NCBI RefSeq assembly: GCF_900111685.1 | Contig: NZ_FOHX01000005.1 | Span: 1 to 64,000 of the forward strand | From: Nonomuraea wenchangensis | GTDB taxonomy: Bacteria; Actinomycetota; Actinomycetes; Streptosporangiales; Streptosporangiaceae | Direction: 5' to 3' | Length of the DNA: 64,000 nt | Shown here: piece by piece, positions 26,618 through 37,402 of the stretch | Layout of the letters: each line of letters begins with the position of its first letter | How positions within the stretch are numbered: the first letter of the stretch is position 1 | The notes under the pieces: generated by a model | What the model was told of the DNA's origin: nothing | What the model saw: the letters and a program-made list of their open reading frames with translations, nothing else | Database searches by the model: none | Position numbers and translations under genes: made by a program

Positions 26618-27415
26618 GTGGCCGTACCAGAGAAAGACCGTCGAGCAGGAGACGAGATCGCCGACCCCGAAAAGGAGGTCGGCGAGCTCGTGAGCAGGCT
26701 CACCGAGCCCGGTGAGCTGGAGCCGGCCGAGCGGCGCAGGCTGCTCGGCCGACTCGCCAAGGCGTTGTCCGCCGGGGCGAAGAAGGCCAAGGAGTCCGGC
26801 GCGGGGCGGGGCCGCTGGCTGGCCGACGTCTTCCTCAACGTCGCGCCGCGCATCCCCATCCGCGACCTGCACACCCTCTCCGAGCACCACCACGGCCTGA
26901 CCGGCGAGCAACTGGCCGACGACCTGATCCGCACCGCCCAGAAGGCGACGATGACGGTCGGTGCCATCGGCGGAGCGCTCGCCGCGGCCCAGTTCGCCGC
27001 GCCGCCCCTCCTTCTCTCCGCGCCCGCGCAGCTCGTCGCCGAGACGATCGTCGTGGCCGCCATCGAGGTCAAACTGCTGGCCGAGCTGCACGAGGTCTAC
27101 GGCGTGCGGGTGCACGGCACCGGCGCCCAGCGCGCGATCGCCTTCACGGCCGCCTGGGCCAGACAACGCGGGATCGACCCCCTCGCCCCCGCGTCCGTGT
27201 CGCTCGCCCTCGGCGCCGCCACCAAGACCGCCCTGCGCAACCGCCTCATGCGGACGCTGGGCCGGCACCTCACGACGTTCGGCCCGTTCCTCACCGGAGC
27301 CGTCGCCGGCGGCGCGCTCAACCGCATGGCGACCAAGAAGCTGGGCGAGGCCATCCGCGAGGACCTGCGCGGCAAGCTGCCGAGCGGCCCGCGCCGGGGC
27401 GAGCTGCCCACCTGA
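26618..27415 (+). CDS. Conserved hydrophobic-core protein, function unknown
   Basis: A 265-residue protein. The N-terminal third is charged and helical (EVGELVSRLTEPGELEPAER). The centre contains two moderately hydrophobic stretches (about 108-145, TVGAIGGALAAAQFAAPPLL and AETIVVAAIEVKLLAELHEV), and the C-terminal part has a glycine-rich segment (TFGPFLTGAVAGGALNRMAT). The layout recalls EcsC-related actinobacterial proteins, a weak suggestion only. GTG start at 26618 with GAGGACGGAG upstream. A long hairpin follows the stop. Confidence 0.7.
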   Translation: MAVPEKDRRAGDEIADPEKEVGELVSRLTEPGELEPAERRRLLGRLAKALSAGAKKAKESGAGRGRWLADVFLNVAPRIPIRDLHTLSEHHHGLTGEQLADDLIRTAQKATMTVGAIGGALAAAQFAAPPLLLSAPAQLVAETIVVAAIEVKLLAELHEVYGVRVHGTGAQRAIAFTAAWARQRGIDPLAPASVSLALGAATKTALRNRLMRTLGRHLTTFGPFLTGAVAGGALNRMATKKLGEAIREDLRGKLPSGPRRGELPT

Positions 27416-27460
27416 TCCTCCTCCATCCCCTGTTCAAGCCCTCGAACGTCATCCTCACCA

Positions 27461-27490
27461 GCGCGCCGGCCACGTCCGTGGCCGGCGCGC
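27461..27490. terminator. Long perfect hairpin, terminator
   Basis: A 14-bp perfect stem (27461-27474 GCGCGCCGGCCACG with 27477-27490) and a two-base loop, between the preceding gene and the paaN operator. No T tract. Confidence 0.7.
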
Positions 27491-27530
27491 GGCGTTCCGG
27501 GCGGACCTGTCCGATGGCGCTGTTTAACTG

Positions 27531-27544
27531 ACCGAATGTTCGGT
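27531..27544. promoter_or_regulatory. Palindromic operator ACCGAATGTTCGGT upstream of paaN
   Basis: A perfect 6-2-6 inverted repeat (ACCGAA, TG, TTCGGT), 46 bases before the paaN ATG, in the only AT-richer part of the gap. The ACCG(N6)CGGT core is the form of PaaR-type (TetR family) operators described for phenylacetate genes in actinobacteria. No TetR gene is present in the window, so the regulator would be encoded elsewhere. Confidence 0.6.
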
Positions 27545-27590
27545 AACCACTTCACCGTCCGGCAGACTTCTGTCAAGAGGGTGAGCAAAC

Positions 27591-29267
27591 ATGTACGACC
27601 AGCACCGTGACACCCTGGAGCAGGCCAGGGCCGCCATCGCCGGGCGCGGCCACTGGAGCGCCTACCCCGAGTCGCCGAGCCCCCGCGTCCACGGCGAGGG
27701 GGCGGCCGAGCGGGGCAAGGCGGCGTTCGAGTCCTATCTGGGCAAGCCGTTCCCGCTGGAGCAGGCGGGCGGCACCGGGGCGTGGATCGGCGCGGAGCGC
27801 TCGCCGTACGGGATCGACCTCGGGGTCACCTACCCCGAGCCCATCGCCGAGGAGCTGATCGCGGCGGCCTCCGCCGCCCTGCCCGCCTGGCGCGACGCCG
27901 GGCCGGAGGCTCGCGCCCTCGTCTGCGCCGAGATCATCCAGCGGCTCCACCGGCGCAGCTTCGAGATCGCGCACGCGGTGCAGCACACCAGCGGGCAGCC
28001 GTTCGTCATGGCCTTCCAGGCCGGCGGGCCGCACGCGCAGGACCGCGCGCTGGAGGCGGTCGCGTACGGGCTGGAGGCCATGACCTCCTCGGCGGCGAGC
28101 GCCCGCTGGGAGAAGCCGGCCAAGGGCGAGCCGCTGGTCATGACCAAGCGCTTCACCGTCGTGCCCCGGGGCGTGGCCGTGGTGATCGGCTGCAACACCT
28201 TCCCCACCTGGAACGCCTATCCGGCGCTGTTCGCCTCGCTCGTCACCGGCAACCCGGTGATCGTCAAGCCGCATCCCCGGGCGATCCTGCCGCTCGCGAT
28301 CACCGTGCTGGTGGCGCGCGAGGTGCTGGCCGAGGCCGGGTTCGACCCCGCGCTGGTGTCGCTGGCCGCCGAGGAGGGGCAGGGGCTGGCCGCCACCCTC
28401 GCCACCCACCCTCGCGTGCGGATCGTGGACTTCACCGGCTCCACCGAGTTCGGCGACTGGCTGGAGCGCAACGCCCGTCAGGCGCTCGTGCACACCGAGA
28501 AGGCCGGGGTCAACGCCGTCGTCGTCGACTCGACCGACTCCTGGCGCGGGATGCTCGCCAACCTCGCGTTCTCGCTGTCGCTCTACAGCGGGCAGATGTG
28601 CACCGCGCCGCAGAACATCTTCGTCCCGGCGGCCGGCGTCGAGACCGACGAGGGCCACAAGAGCTTCGAGGAGGTCGCGGAAGGGCTGGCCGCGGCCGTC
28701 GGCCGGCTGCTGGGGGACGACGCGCGGGCCGTCGAGCTGACCGGGGCGATCGTCAACCCCGACGTGCTCGCCCGCGTCGAGGGGGCGGGGGAGCTGGGCG
28801 AGGTGGTGCTGGCGTCGCGGGCGATCCGGCATCCGTCGTTCCCCGACGCGGTGGTGCGCACGCCCGCGATCGTCCGGGTGCACGCCTCCGCCGACGACGT
28901 CTACGGGCGCGAGCACTTCGGTCCCGTGTCGTTCCTCATCCCCACCGGCTCCACGGGGGAGAGCCTCGACCTGCTGCGGCGCACGGTGAAGGTCCGGGGC
29001 GCGCTCACCGCCTCCGTCTACTCCACCTCGCCGCGGGTGCTCGACGACGCCGAGCGGGCCGCGCTGGACGCGGGGGTCAACCTGTCGTGCAACCTGACGG
29101 GCGGCGTGTACGTCAACCAGTCGGCCGCCTTCAGCGACTACCACGGCACCGGCGCCAACCCGGCCGCCACCGCCTCGCTCACCGACCCCGGCTACGTCGC
29201 CGGCCGCTTCCACGTCGTCCAGTCCCGCCACCCCGTCCGCGAGGTCCTGGACGAGCTCCGCTCATGA
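27591..29267 (+). CDS. paaN: PaaN-type aldehyde dehydrogenase
   Basis: A 558-residue protein of the PaaN family named for phenylacetate degradation. The N-terminal YDQHRDTLEQA and the dehydrogenase core (PRGVAVVIGCNTFPTWNAYP, VKPHPRAILPLA, FTGSTEFGDWLE, catalytic Cys in SGQMCTAPQNIF, about residue 339) fit the family. In the aerobic phenylacetate pathway PaaN- or PaaZ-type enzymes oxidise the semialdehyde from ring opening. The rest of the paa genes are not here, so this may be a lone paralogue. It shares an ATGA overlap with the following monooxygenase gene and lies behind a palindromic operator. Confidence 0.88.
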   Translation: MYDQHRDTLEQARAAIAGRGHWSAYPESPSPRVHGEGAAERGKAAFESYLGKPFPLEQAGGTGAWIGAERSPYGIDLGVTYPEPIAEELIAAASAALPAWRDAGPEARALVCAEIIQRLHRRSFEIAHAVQHTSGQPFVMAFQAGGPHAQDRALEAVAYGLEAMTSSAASARWEKPAKGEPLVMTKRFTVVPRGVAVVIGCNTFPTWNAYPALFASLVTGNPVIVKPHPRAILPLAITVLVAREVLAEAGFDPALVSLAAEEGQGLAATLATHPRVRIVDFTGSTEFGDWLERNARQALVHTEKAGVNAVVVDSTDSWRGMLANLAFSLSLYSGQMCTAPQNIFVPAAGVETDEGHKSFEEVAEGLAAAVGRLLGDDARAVELTGAIVNPDVLARVEGAGELGEVVLASRAIRHPSFPDAVVRTPAIVRVHASADDVYGREHFGPVSFLIPTGSTGESLDLLRRTVKVRGALTASVYSTSPRVLDDAERAALDAGVNLSCNLTGGVYVNQSAAFSDYHGTGANPAATASLTDPGYVAGRFHVVQSRHPVREVLDELRS

Positions 29268-30802
29268 CCGGTGACGCGCAGGTCATCGTGGTCGGGGCCG
29301 GGCCCGTGGGGCTGACGGCGGCGTTGCTGCTGGCCCGGTGGGGGATCCGGACGCTGGTGCTGGACCGGCGGCCGGAGCGGGAGGCGGCCGGGTCACGCTC
29401 GATCTGCCAGCAGCGCGACGTGCTCGACATCTGGGCGGCCGTCGGCGCGGGGCGGATCGCCGAGGAGGGCGTGACCTGGACGACGGCCCGCACCTACTAC
29501 CGCGACCGCGAGCTGCTGTCGTGCTCGTTCGAGCGGGAGGGGCCGCTGCCGCCGTTCGTGAACCTCTCGCAGGCCCGCACCGAGCAGATCCTGGACGAGG
29601 CCGCCGCCGCGCAGCCGCTCGTCGAGGTGCGCTGGAACCACGAGGTCACCGGGTTCACGCAGGACTCCTCCGGCGTCACCGTGCACTGCGGGCAGCGGCG
29701 GCTGCGGGCGTCGTACGCGCTGCTGTGCGCCGGGGCGCGGGCCGAGCCGCTGCGGCGGGCGCTCGGCGTGCGCTTCCGCGGCGAGACGTTCGACGACCAG
29801 TTCCTGATCTGCGACGTCAGGGCCGACCTGCCGGGCTGGGAGGACGAGCGGCGTTTCTACTTCGACCCCGTCTGGAACCCGGGCCGGCAGGTGCTCATCC
29901 ATCCGTGCCCCGGGGGGACGTTCAGGATCGACTGGCAGATCGCGCCCGACCACGTCCCGACGCGGGAGGACATCGCGCGGAAGATCAGGTGGGTCGTCGG
30001 CGAGCGGCCCTACGAGCTGCTCTGGCACAGCACCTACCGTTTCCACCACCGGCTGGCCGACCGCATGCGCGCCGGGCGGGTGCTGCTGGCGGGCGACTGC
30101 GCGCACCTGCTGGCCCCGTTCGGGGCGCGCGGCCTCAACTCCGGCGTCCCCGACGCCGAGAACGCGGCCTGGAAGCTGGCGTTCGCGCTCAACGGGTGGG
30201 CAGGGCCGGAGCTGCTGGAGTCCTACCACGCCGAGCGGCACGCGGCGGCGCGCGAGAACATGGAGGTGACCGGCGCCACCATGCGCTTCCTCGCGCCGAG
30301 GAGCGTCGAGGAGCGGGTGCGCAGGCGGGCGGTGCTGGAGGGCGGGCTGGTGGACCAGGTGGACTCCGGCCGCTTCGCCGAGCCGTTCTGGTATGTCGAC
30401 TCGCCCCTCACCACGCCGGAGCCGTCCCGCCCGTTCGCCGGCCGCGCGCCGGGCGGCCGTGCGTGCCCGCCCGCGCCTGGCGTGATCCTGCCCGACGCCC
30501 TCCTGGCGGACGGGCGATTGCGTGAGAGCTGCCGGGATGGTTTCCTCGTACTGCTGGGTGATATGTGCGATTCGAGTTTGTTTGTGCAGGTCTTGGGCAA
30601 GGTCACTACGGCGCCGCTCGCCGTACGCGGGCTCGTGGAGATGGACGGAACCGGCTCGCTCGCTGAGAGACTCGGCGCCGGGCCGGATGAGGCATGGCTC
30701 ATCAGGCCGGATGCGCACATCGCCGCCATCATCCCTCATGCGGGTCCGGAGTCGGTGGCGGTCGCCGTGAGCCGCGCTCTCGGCGGTTCTACCGAAACTT
30801 GA
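29264..30802 (+). CDS. FAD-dependent aromatic monooxygenase (MhpA/PheA-like)
   Basis: A 512-residue flavoprotein monooxygenase of the FAD_binding_3 class. VIVVGAGPVGLTAALLLARW (about 7-26) is the dinucleotide-binding loop, and GDCAHLLAPFGARGLNSG (about 280) is the second FAD motif, with ALA-P in place of the usual PP. The family hydroxylates phenolic rings with NAD(P)H and O2. Coupling to paaN by an ATGA overlap suggests a shared aromatic substrate. The thioredoxin-like C-terminal domain, here about 400-512, is reduced but recognisable (LLGDMCDS, EAWLIRPDAHIAAI). Confidence 0.88.
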   Translation: MTGDAQVIVVGAGPVGLTAALLLARWGIRTLVLDRRPEREAAGSRSICQQRDVLDIWAAVGAGRIAEEGVTWTTARTYYRDRELLSCSFEREGPLPPFVNLSQARTEQILDEAAAAQPLVEVRWNHEVTGFTQDSSGVTVHCGQRRLRASYALLCAGARAEPLRRALGVRFRGETFDDQFLICDVRADLPGWEDERRFYFDPVWNPGRQVLIHPCPGGTFRIDWQIAPDHVPTREDIARKIRWVVGERPYELLWHSTYRFHHRLADRMRAGRVLLAGDCAHLLAPFGARGLNSGVPDAENAAWKLAFALNGWAGPELLESYHAERHAAARENMEVTGATMRFLAPRSVEERVRRRAVLEGGLVDQVDSGRFAEPFWYVDSPLTTPEPSRPFAGRAPGGRACPPAPGVILPDALLADGRLRESCRDGFLVLLGDMCDSSLFVQVLGKVTTAPLAVRGLVEMDGTGSLAERLGAGPDEAWLIRPDAHIAAIIPHAGPESVAVAVSRALGGSTET

Positions 30803-30823
30803 CCCCACAAGAGGAGGGACTGC

Positions 30824-32257
<1,434 letters not shown>

Positions 32258-32552
32258 CCACGATTTGAGCCACGGACATGCCGACGCCCATGAGGACCGC
32301 GTAGCCGATCGCCTCGGCCAGGCTGACCTCCGGCGCCTCGGTGTCGACGGGCGGCTCCTTGCCGGTCGCCTTCACCCATACGAAGGTGAGCAGCTTGCGG
32401 GCCGCCCAACCCGTGGCCAGCCCCACGAGGCCGCCGATGATCCGCCAGGCAACGTCCGGCTTGTCATCCGCCATGCCGATCTCCTTCCCCATATGTAACG
32501 AACACTAGTCTGTACCGCTGGCGGGAGCCGCGAAGCCGTACCATAAGGTGGC

Positions 32553-35063
32553 ATGACTGAACAGCGACTACGCCATGCTTCCATGCCCGAGAAACCCACT
32601 CTCGACGGCCTGGAGCAGGTATGGGTAGCCCGCTGGGACGCCGACGGCACCTACCGCTTCGACCGGTCCAAGCCGCGCGAGCAGGTCTACTCCATCGACA
32701 CGCCGCCGCCGACCGTGTCCGGCTCCCTGCACGTCGGTCACGTCTTCTCCTTCACCCACACCGACATCATGGCCCGCTACCAGCGGATGATCGGCAAAGA
32801 GGTCTTCTACCCGATCGGCTGGGACGACAACGGCCTGCCCACGGAGCGGCGGGTCCAGCACGTCTACGGCGTGCGCTGCGACCCCTCGCTGCCCTACGAC
32901 CCGGAGTTCGTTCCACCGGAGAAGCCCGGCAAACGCGAGATCCCGATCTCCCGCCGCAACTTCGTGGAGCTGTGCCACGAGCTGACCGCCGTCGACGAGC
33001 GGGCGTTCGAGGAGGTGTGGCGGCGGGTCGGCCTGTCGGTCGACTGGTCGCTGCTCTACACGACGATCAGCGACGAGGCGCGGGCCGTCTCCCAGCGGGC
33101 GTTCCTGCGCAACCTGCGGCGCGGTGAGGCCTACCTCGCCGAGGCGCCGACGCTCTGGGACGTCACCTTCCGCACCGCGGTGGCCCAGGCCGAGCTGGAG
33201 GACCGCGAGCACCCCGGCGCCTTCCACCGCGTCTCCTTCTACGGCGAGCAGGGGCCGGTCTGGATCGAGACGACCAGGCCGGAGCTGATCCCGGCGTGCG
33301 TGGCGCTGGTCGCGCACCCCGACGACGAGCGCTACCGCGCGCTGGTCGGCACCACCGTGCTGACGCCGCTGTTCGGGGTCGAGGTGCCGGTGCTCGCCCA
33401 CCACCTGGCCGAGCCGGACAAGGGCTCGGGCATCGCGATGATCTGCACCTTCGGCGACATCACCGACGTCACCTGGTGGCGGGAGCTGCGCCTGCCCACC
33501 CGGCCGGTCATCGGCTGGGACGGCCGGCTGCTGCCCGAGCCGCCCGAGGGCGTGGACGCGGAGCCGTACAAAGAGCTGGCGGGCAAGACCGTGCACAGCG
33601 CCCGCGAGCGCATCGTGGAGCTGCTGCGCGCCTCCGGCGACCTCGACGGCGAGCCCCGTCCGGTCAGCCGGCCGGTGAAGTTCTACGAGCGCGGCGACAA
33701 GCCGCTGGAGATCGTCACCACCCGCCAGTGGTACATCCGCAACGGCGGCCGCGACGAGGAGCTGCGCGAGCGGCTGCTGCGGCGCGGTGGCGAGCTGCGC
33801 TGGCACCCGCCGCACATGAAGGTGCGCTACGACAACTGGGTCGAAGGGCTCACCGGCGACTGGCTGATCTCCCGCCAGCGCTTCTTCGGCGTGCCCTTCC
33901 CGGTCTGGTATCCCGTCGACGAGGCGGGGCAGCCGGTCCACGACGCGCCCATCCTGCCCGCCGAGGACACGCTGCCGGTCGACCCGTCCAGTGACGTGCC
34001 GCCCGGCTACAGCGAGGAGCAGCGCGGCGTGCCCGGCGGGTTCATGGCCGACCCCGACGTCATGGACACCTGGGCGACCTCGTCCCTGACGCCGCAGATC
34101 GCCGGGCGCTGGGAGCGCGACGACGACCTGTTCCAGCGGGTCTACCCGGCCGACCTGCGGCCCCAGTCGCACGAGATCATCCGCACCTGGCTGTTCTCGA
34201 CGGTGGCGCGCTCCCACCTGGAGTCCGACCGGCTGCCGTGGAGCGACGTCGCGATCTCGGGGTGGATCCTCGACCCCGACCGCAAGAAGATGTCGAAGTC
34301 CAAGGGCAACGTCGTCACCCCGCTCGACCTGCTGGAGCAGCACGGCTCCGACGCGGTGCGCTACTGGGCGGCCGGCGGGCGCTACGGCGTCGACTTCGCC
34401 TTCGAGCCGGGGCAGCTCAAGATCGGCCGGCGGCTCGCCATCAAGATCCTCAACGCCTCCCGGTTCGTGCTCGGCCTGGCCGGGGACGGCGGGGAGGTGA
34501 GCGAGCCGCTCGACCGGTCCATGCTGGCGGCGCTGGCCGGCGTGGTGCGCGAGGCCACCGACGCGTTCGACGCCTACGAGCACAGCCGGGCGCTGGAGAG
34601 CGTGGAGCGCTTCTTCTGGGCGTTCTGCGACGACTACCTGGAGCTGGTCAAGGCCCGCGCCTACGAGGAGAGCGGGCCAGGGGCGGCCTCGGCGCACGCG
34701 GCGCTGCGGCAGGCGCTGGACGTGCTGCTGCGGCTGTTCGCGCCGTTCCTGCCGTTCGTGACCGAGGAGGTCTGGTCGTGGTGGCGGGAGGGCTCGGTGC
34801 ACCGCGCGCCGTGGCCCGCCGCCGAGCCCGGCGACGGCAACCCGGCGGTGCTGGCCGTGGCCTCCGAGGTGCTCGGGCGGGTGCGCAAGGCCAAGTCCGA
34901 GGCCAAGCTGTCGATGCGGGCCGAGGTGGCGCGGCTGACCGTGACCGGGCCCGAGGCGGAGCTGGTGCGGCAGGCGCAGGACGACCTGTGCGCGGCCGGC
35001 AACGTCGAGGAGTTCGTGCTCGGCGACGGCGACGAGCTCGCCGTCGAGGTCCACCTGGGCTGA
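32553..35063 (+). CDS. valS: Valyl-tRNA synthetase, archaeal-like form
   Basis: An 836-residue class Ia synthetase charging tRNA-Val. The HIGH-type motif is HVGH (about 60-63, in GSLHVGHVFSFTHTD) and KMSKS is at about 579-583. The editing domain (about 190-390) and C-terminal anticodon-binding domain (about 640-760) are present. Its wording (QVYSIDTPPPTVSGSLHVGH, PIGWDDNGLPTERRVQ, VKFYERGDKPLEIVTTRQWY) is that of the shorter ValRS type seen in archaea, Rickettsia and a set of actinobacteria, as I recall, and the long coiled-coil C-terminus of ordinary bacterial ValRS is short here. ATG at 32553 with AAGGTGG. Confidence 0.93.
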   Translation: MTEQRLRHASMPEKPTLDGLEQVWVARWDADGTYRFDRSKPREQVYSIDTPPPTVSGSLHVGHVFSFTHTDIMARYQRMIGKEVFYPIGWDDNGLPTERRVQHVYGVRCDPSLPYDPEFVPPEKPGKREIPISRRNFVELCHELTAVDERAFEEVWRRVGLSVDWSLLYTTISDEARAVSQRAFLRNLRRGEAYLAEAPTLWDVTFRTAVAQAELEDREHPGAFHRVSFYGEQGPVWIETTRPELIPACVALVAHPDDERYRALVGTTVLTPLFGVEVPVLAHHLAEPDKGSGIAMICTFGDITDVTWWRELRLPTRPVIGWDGRLLPEPPEGVDAEPYKELAGKTVHSARERIVELLRASGDLDGEPRPVSRPVKFYERGDKPLEIVTTRQWYIRNGGRDEELRERLLRRGGELRWHPPHMKVRYDNWVEGLTGDWLISRQRFFGVPFPVWYPVDEAGQPVHDAPILPAEDTLPVDPSSDVPPGYSEEQRGVPGGFMADPDVMDTWATSSLTPQIAGRWERDDDLFQRVYPADLRPQSHEIIRTWLFSTVARSHLESDRLPWSDVAISGWILDPDRKKMSKSKGNVVTPLDLLEQHGSDAVRYWAAGGRYGVDFAFEPGQLKIGRRLAIKILNASRFVLGLAGDGGEVSEPLDRSMLAALAGVVREATDAFDAYEHSRALESVERFFWAFCDDYLELVKARAYEESGPGAASAHAALRQALDVLLRLFAPFLPFVTEEVWSWWREGSVHRAPWPAAEPGDGNPAVLAVASEVLGRVRKAKSEAKLSMRAEVARLTVTGPEAELVRQAQDDLCAAGNVEEFVLGDGDELAVEVHLG

Positions 35064-35069
35064 CCGGGA

Positions 35070-35104
35070 GGTCGTGGCAGGAGGGGCCGCCTCCTGCCAC
35101 GACC
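35070..35104. terminator. Strong bidirectional terminator
   Basis: A perfect 15-bp stem (35070-35084 GGTCGTGGCAGGAGG with 35090-35104) and a five-base loop between the convergent valS and DUF6351 genes. Its end is two bases from the DUF6351 stop. Confidence 0.8.
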
Positions 35105-35106
35105 GA

Positions 35107-37263
35107 TCAGTAGTCGCACACCCCCGTGGGGAAGATCTGCTCCAGCCGCGCCCGCTCCTGCGGCGACGGCCGCCACGAGCCGTAGAGTCCGCGGGCGATC
35201 GCCCGGCCGACCGGCTGCAGGCGGCATTTGTAGACGCCGCCCGCGAGCGGGCCGCCCGCCACCGTGCGGGAGGTCCCGTACAGCGGGAAGAGCCGGGTGC
35301 ACGTGCCCGGCGGGCGGCGGTCCAGCACGCCGTCCCACACGTGCGGGCCGGCGGCGAGCTGCGTGCCGTCGGTGGCGAAGCAGCGGTCCACGGCGAGCGG
35401 CGGCCGGTTGCCCGCGACGCCGCGCCCCGGCCGCGCCCGGAGGTTGGCCATCCACTCGTCCATCACCCGCAGTGCCTCGGGCGTCTGGTCGAACTTGGGG
35501 CCGTCCGGGCGCGCGTCGGTGAACCAGATGACCTGGTTGCCGGCGCTGCCGTCGTGGTCGAGCATGCGCCGGCGCGAGGCGAACGACTGGTGCGCGTTGT
35601 GCATGTCGAGCTGGTCCTCCAGGTACGGCCGCCAGTCGATGACCGGGATGTCGATGTCGCCGCGGAAGACCAGGCCGCTGCGCTCGACGTTCCTGATCGC
35701 GACCGGGTCGCCGGTGCGCCTGGGGGCCGGGTCGCCGAGGTTCATGTTGCGGGCGCTCCACGGGTCGAGGTCTCCCGGGCAGGCGGACCGTACGAACGGG
35801 CAGCCCTCCTGCACCATGTCGTCCGCCTCCTTCCACGAGCCGGCCTTCGCGTTGACGTCCAGGAACTCCGCCGGGGTGATGACGCCGTCCACCAGCGCCT
35901 TCAGCCCGTACTGGACGCCGACGTTGTCCCAGGTGGAGCGGGCGTGGCCGCGCTCGTCCACGCCGTAGACCTCGCGCAGGTCGTCCCAGTGGGTCCATCG
36001 GACGGTGTCCTTGACGCCCGGCGGGTCCATCAGCGCCCATTCCGGGTCGTTGTCGGACGTCCACAGCGGGTTCATGGTGAGCGGGGTGAGGCCGCGCCAG
36101 CCCGTGACGCACTCGTCCGAGCCCGGCCCGCCGGTGTACGGGTTGGCCACCGTGTCGCCGGCGTTCATGCCGATGAGCGCCGTGCGGTCGTCCCAGCGGG
36201 CCCAGCGCGGGTTGTGGTCCATGTAGCGTTCGAGCAGCTCGCAGTCGCCCACATGGATGGTCTGGGTGACCATGTCCGGATAGGAATACTGCGGGATCGC
36301 GGCGTCGATCACCCGGTCGCCGTAGTTCTGGCCGTAGATGTACTGCTGGATCGCCCCGCCCGAGCCGCCGACGCCCACCGTGTAGAGCGGCGGCCCGTGG
36401 CGCTCGATGAAGCGCTCCTTCACCATGAGGGCCGTCTCGCCGCCCAGGATCAGGTTGTAGTGGGTCGAGGTGCGGGTGCCCGAGGAGTGGAGGATCGCGT
36501 AGCCCTTGCCGAGCCCGTACGGGTCCAGCGCGCCGCCGCCGAGCGTGCCCTGGTCGTGGCCGATCGCCACGCCGCCGTCGAAGCGGTAGATGGCCCGGCC
36601 GTTCCAGCCGTCCTCCAGCATCGCGATCGAGTAGAGGAACCGGTTGATGACGCCGCGCTCGCGGCGTACCACGAAGTCGACCGTGCGGCCGTCCAGCAGG
36701 GTGGTGGTCGCCAAATCGGCGGGCCGCTGCGCGGGCATCGGCTTGTACGTGCCGTCCGTCGAGCGGTAGAGCCGGTCCGTCACGACCGGCGCGAAGCAGT
36801 CCCTGCTCCAGCCGCCCGTGGTCCGCATGCCCTGGCCGTCCTGGTTGTCGGCCACCGGCGGGCCCAGCCCGGCGCGCTCGGTCTTGCACAGGAACGGGTA
36901 CTGGTGCGGCCCCGAGAAGATCGGGCCGCTGATCGGATGGTCGCGGAGCGTCAGCGTACGGCGGAGCGGCCCGGCCACGGCCGTGACCGTGTTCGCGCCG
37001 ACGGCCAGGCCGGTCACCAGGCCGGTGAGGCCGTCGCGGGTCTCGGTGAACGCCCCGGTCACGTCCTCGCCGTTGCGGAGGACCTTGACCTTCGTGCCCT
37101 TCGGGCGGCGTACTCTGACGAGCGCGTCACCGCCGCTCACCTGGTCGGGACGGCTGGAGAGCACCTCCAGCTCCAGCGCGCCGTGAGCGGCGGCCCGCGC
37201 GGGGGCGGGCGCGACGGTGAGGGGCGCGAGCAGAGCCAGGGTGAGAATCGCCACGGCCTTCAT
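35107..37263 (-). CDS. Secreted DUF6351 protein with hydrolase fold
   Basis: A 718-residue exported protein: signal peptide (MKAVAILTLALLAPLTVAPA, cleavage after APARAAA), a short beta domain (about 30-95), then a large domain with GVGGSGGAIQQYIYG (GxSxG, Ser about residue 300) typical of an alpha/beta-hydrolase nucleophile elbow. Many Cys residues suggest disulfides (CELLERYMDH, CPFVRSACPG, CFATDGT, CKTERAG). It matches what I recall of DUF6351, tannase-like secreted proteins without an assigned substrate. ATG at 37263 or six bases upstream; no clear ribosome-binding site for either. Confidence 0.75.
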   Translation of the reverse strand: MKAVAILTLALLAPLTVAPAPARAAAHGALELEVLSSRPDQVSGGDALVRVRRPKGTKVKVLRNGEDVTGAFTETRDGLTGLVTGLAVGANTVTAVAGPLRRTLTLRDHPISGPIFSGPHQYPFLCKTERAGLGPPVADNQDGQGMRTTGGWSRDCFAPVVTDRLYRSTDGTYKPMPAQRPADLATTTLLDGRTVDFVVRRERGVINRFLYSIAMLEDGWNGRAIYRFDGGVAIGHDQGTLGGGALDPYGLGKGYAILHSSGTRTSTHYNLILGGETALMVKERFIERHGPPLYTVGVGGSGGAIQQYIYGQNYGDRVIDAAIPQYSYPDMVTQTIHVGDCELLERYMDHNPRWARWDDRTALIGMNAGDTVANPYTGGPGSDECVTGWRGLTPLTMNPLWTSDNDPEWALMDPPGVKDTVRWTHWDDLREVYGVDERGHARSTWDNVGVQYGLKALVDGVITPAEFLDVNAKAGSWKEADDMVQEGCPFVRSACPGDLDPWSARNMNLGDPAPRRTGDPVAIRNVERSGLVFRGDIDIPVIDWRPYLEDQLDMHNAHQSFASRRRMLDHDGSAGNQVIWFTDARPDGPKFDQTPEALRVMDEWMANLRARPGRGVAGNRPPLAVDRCFATDGTQLAAGPHVWDGVLDRRPPGTCTRLFPLYGTSRTVAGGPLAGGVYKCRLQPVGRAIARGLYGSWRPSPQERARLEQIFPTGVCDY

Positions 37264-37402
37264 GACCATGACGGTGACACGCGCTCCGGCGGTTGCCCAG
37301 GCCCGATCTGTGCGTCTTGGTGCACGGCGGTCTGATCTGCGCGCCCGATCCGGAGGCGCAGAGGGTGCGCACTTGCCGCCCGGACGTGACAGTCTTGAAC
37401 AC

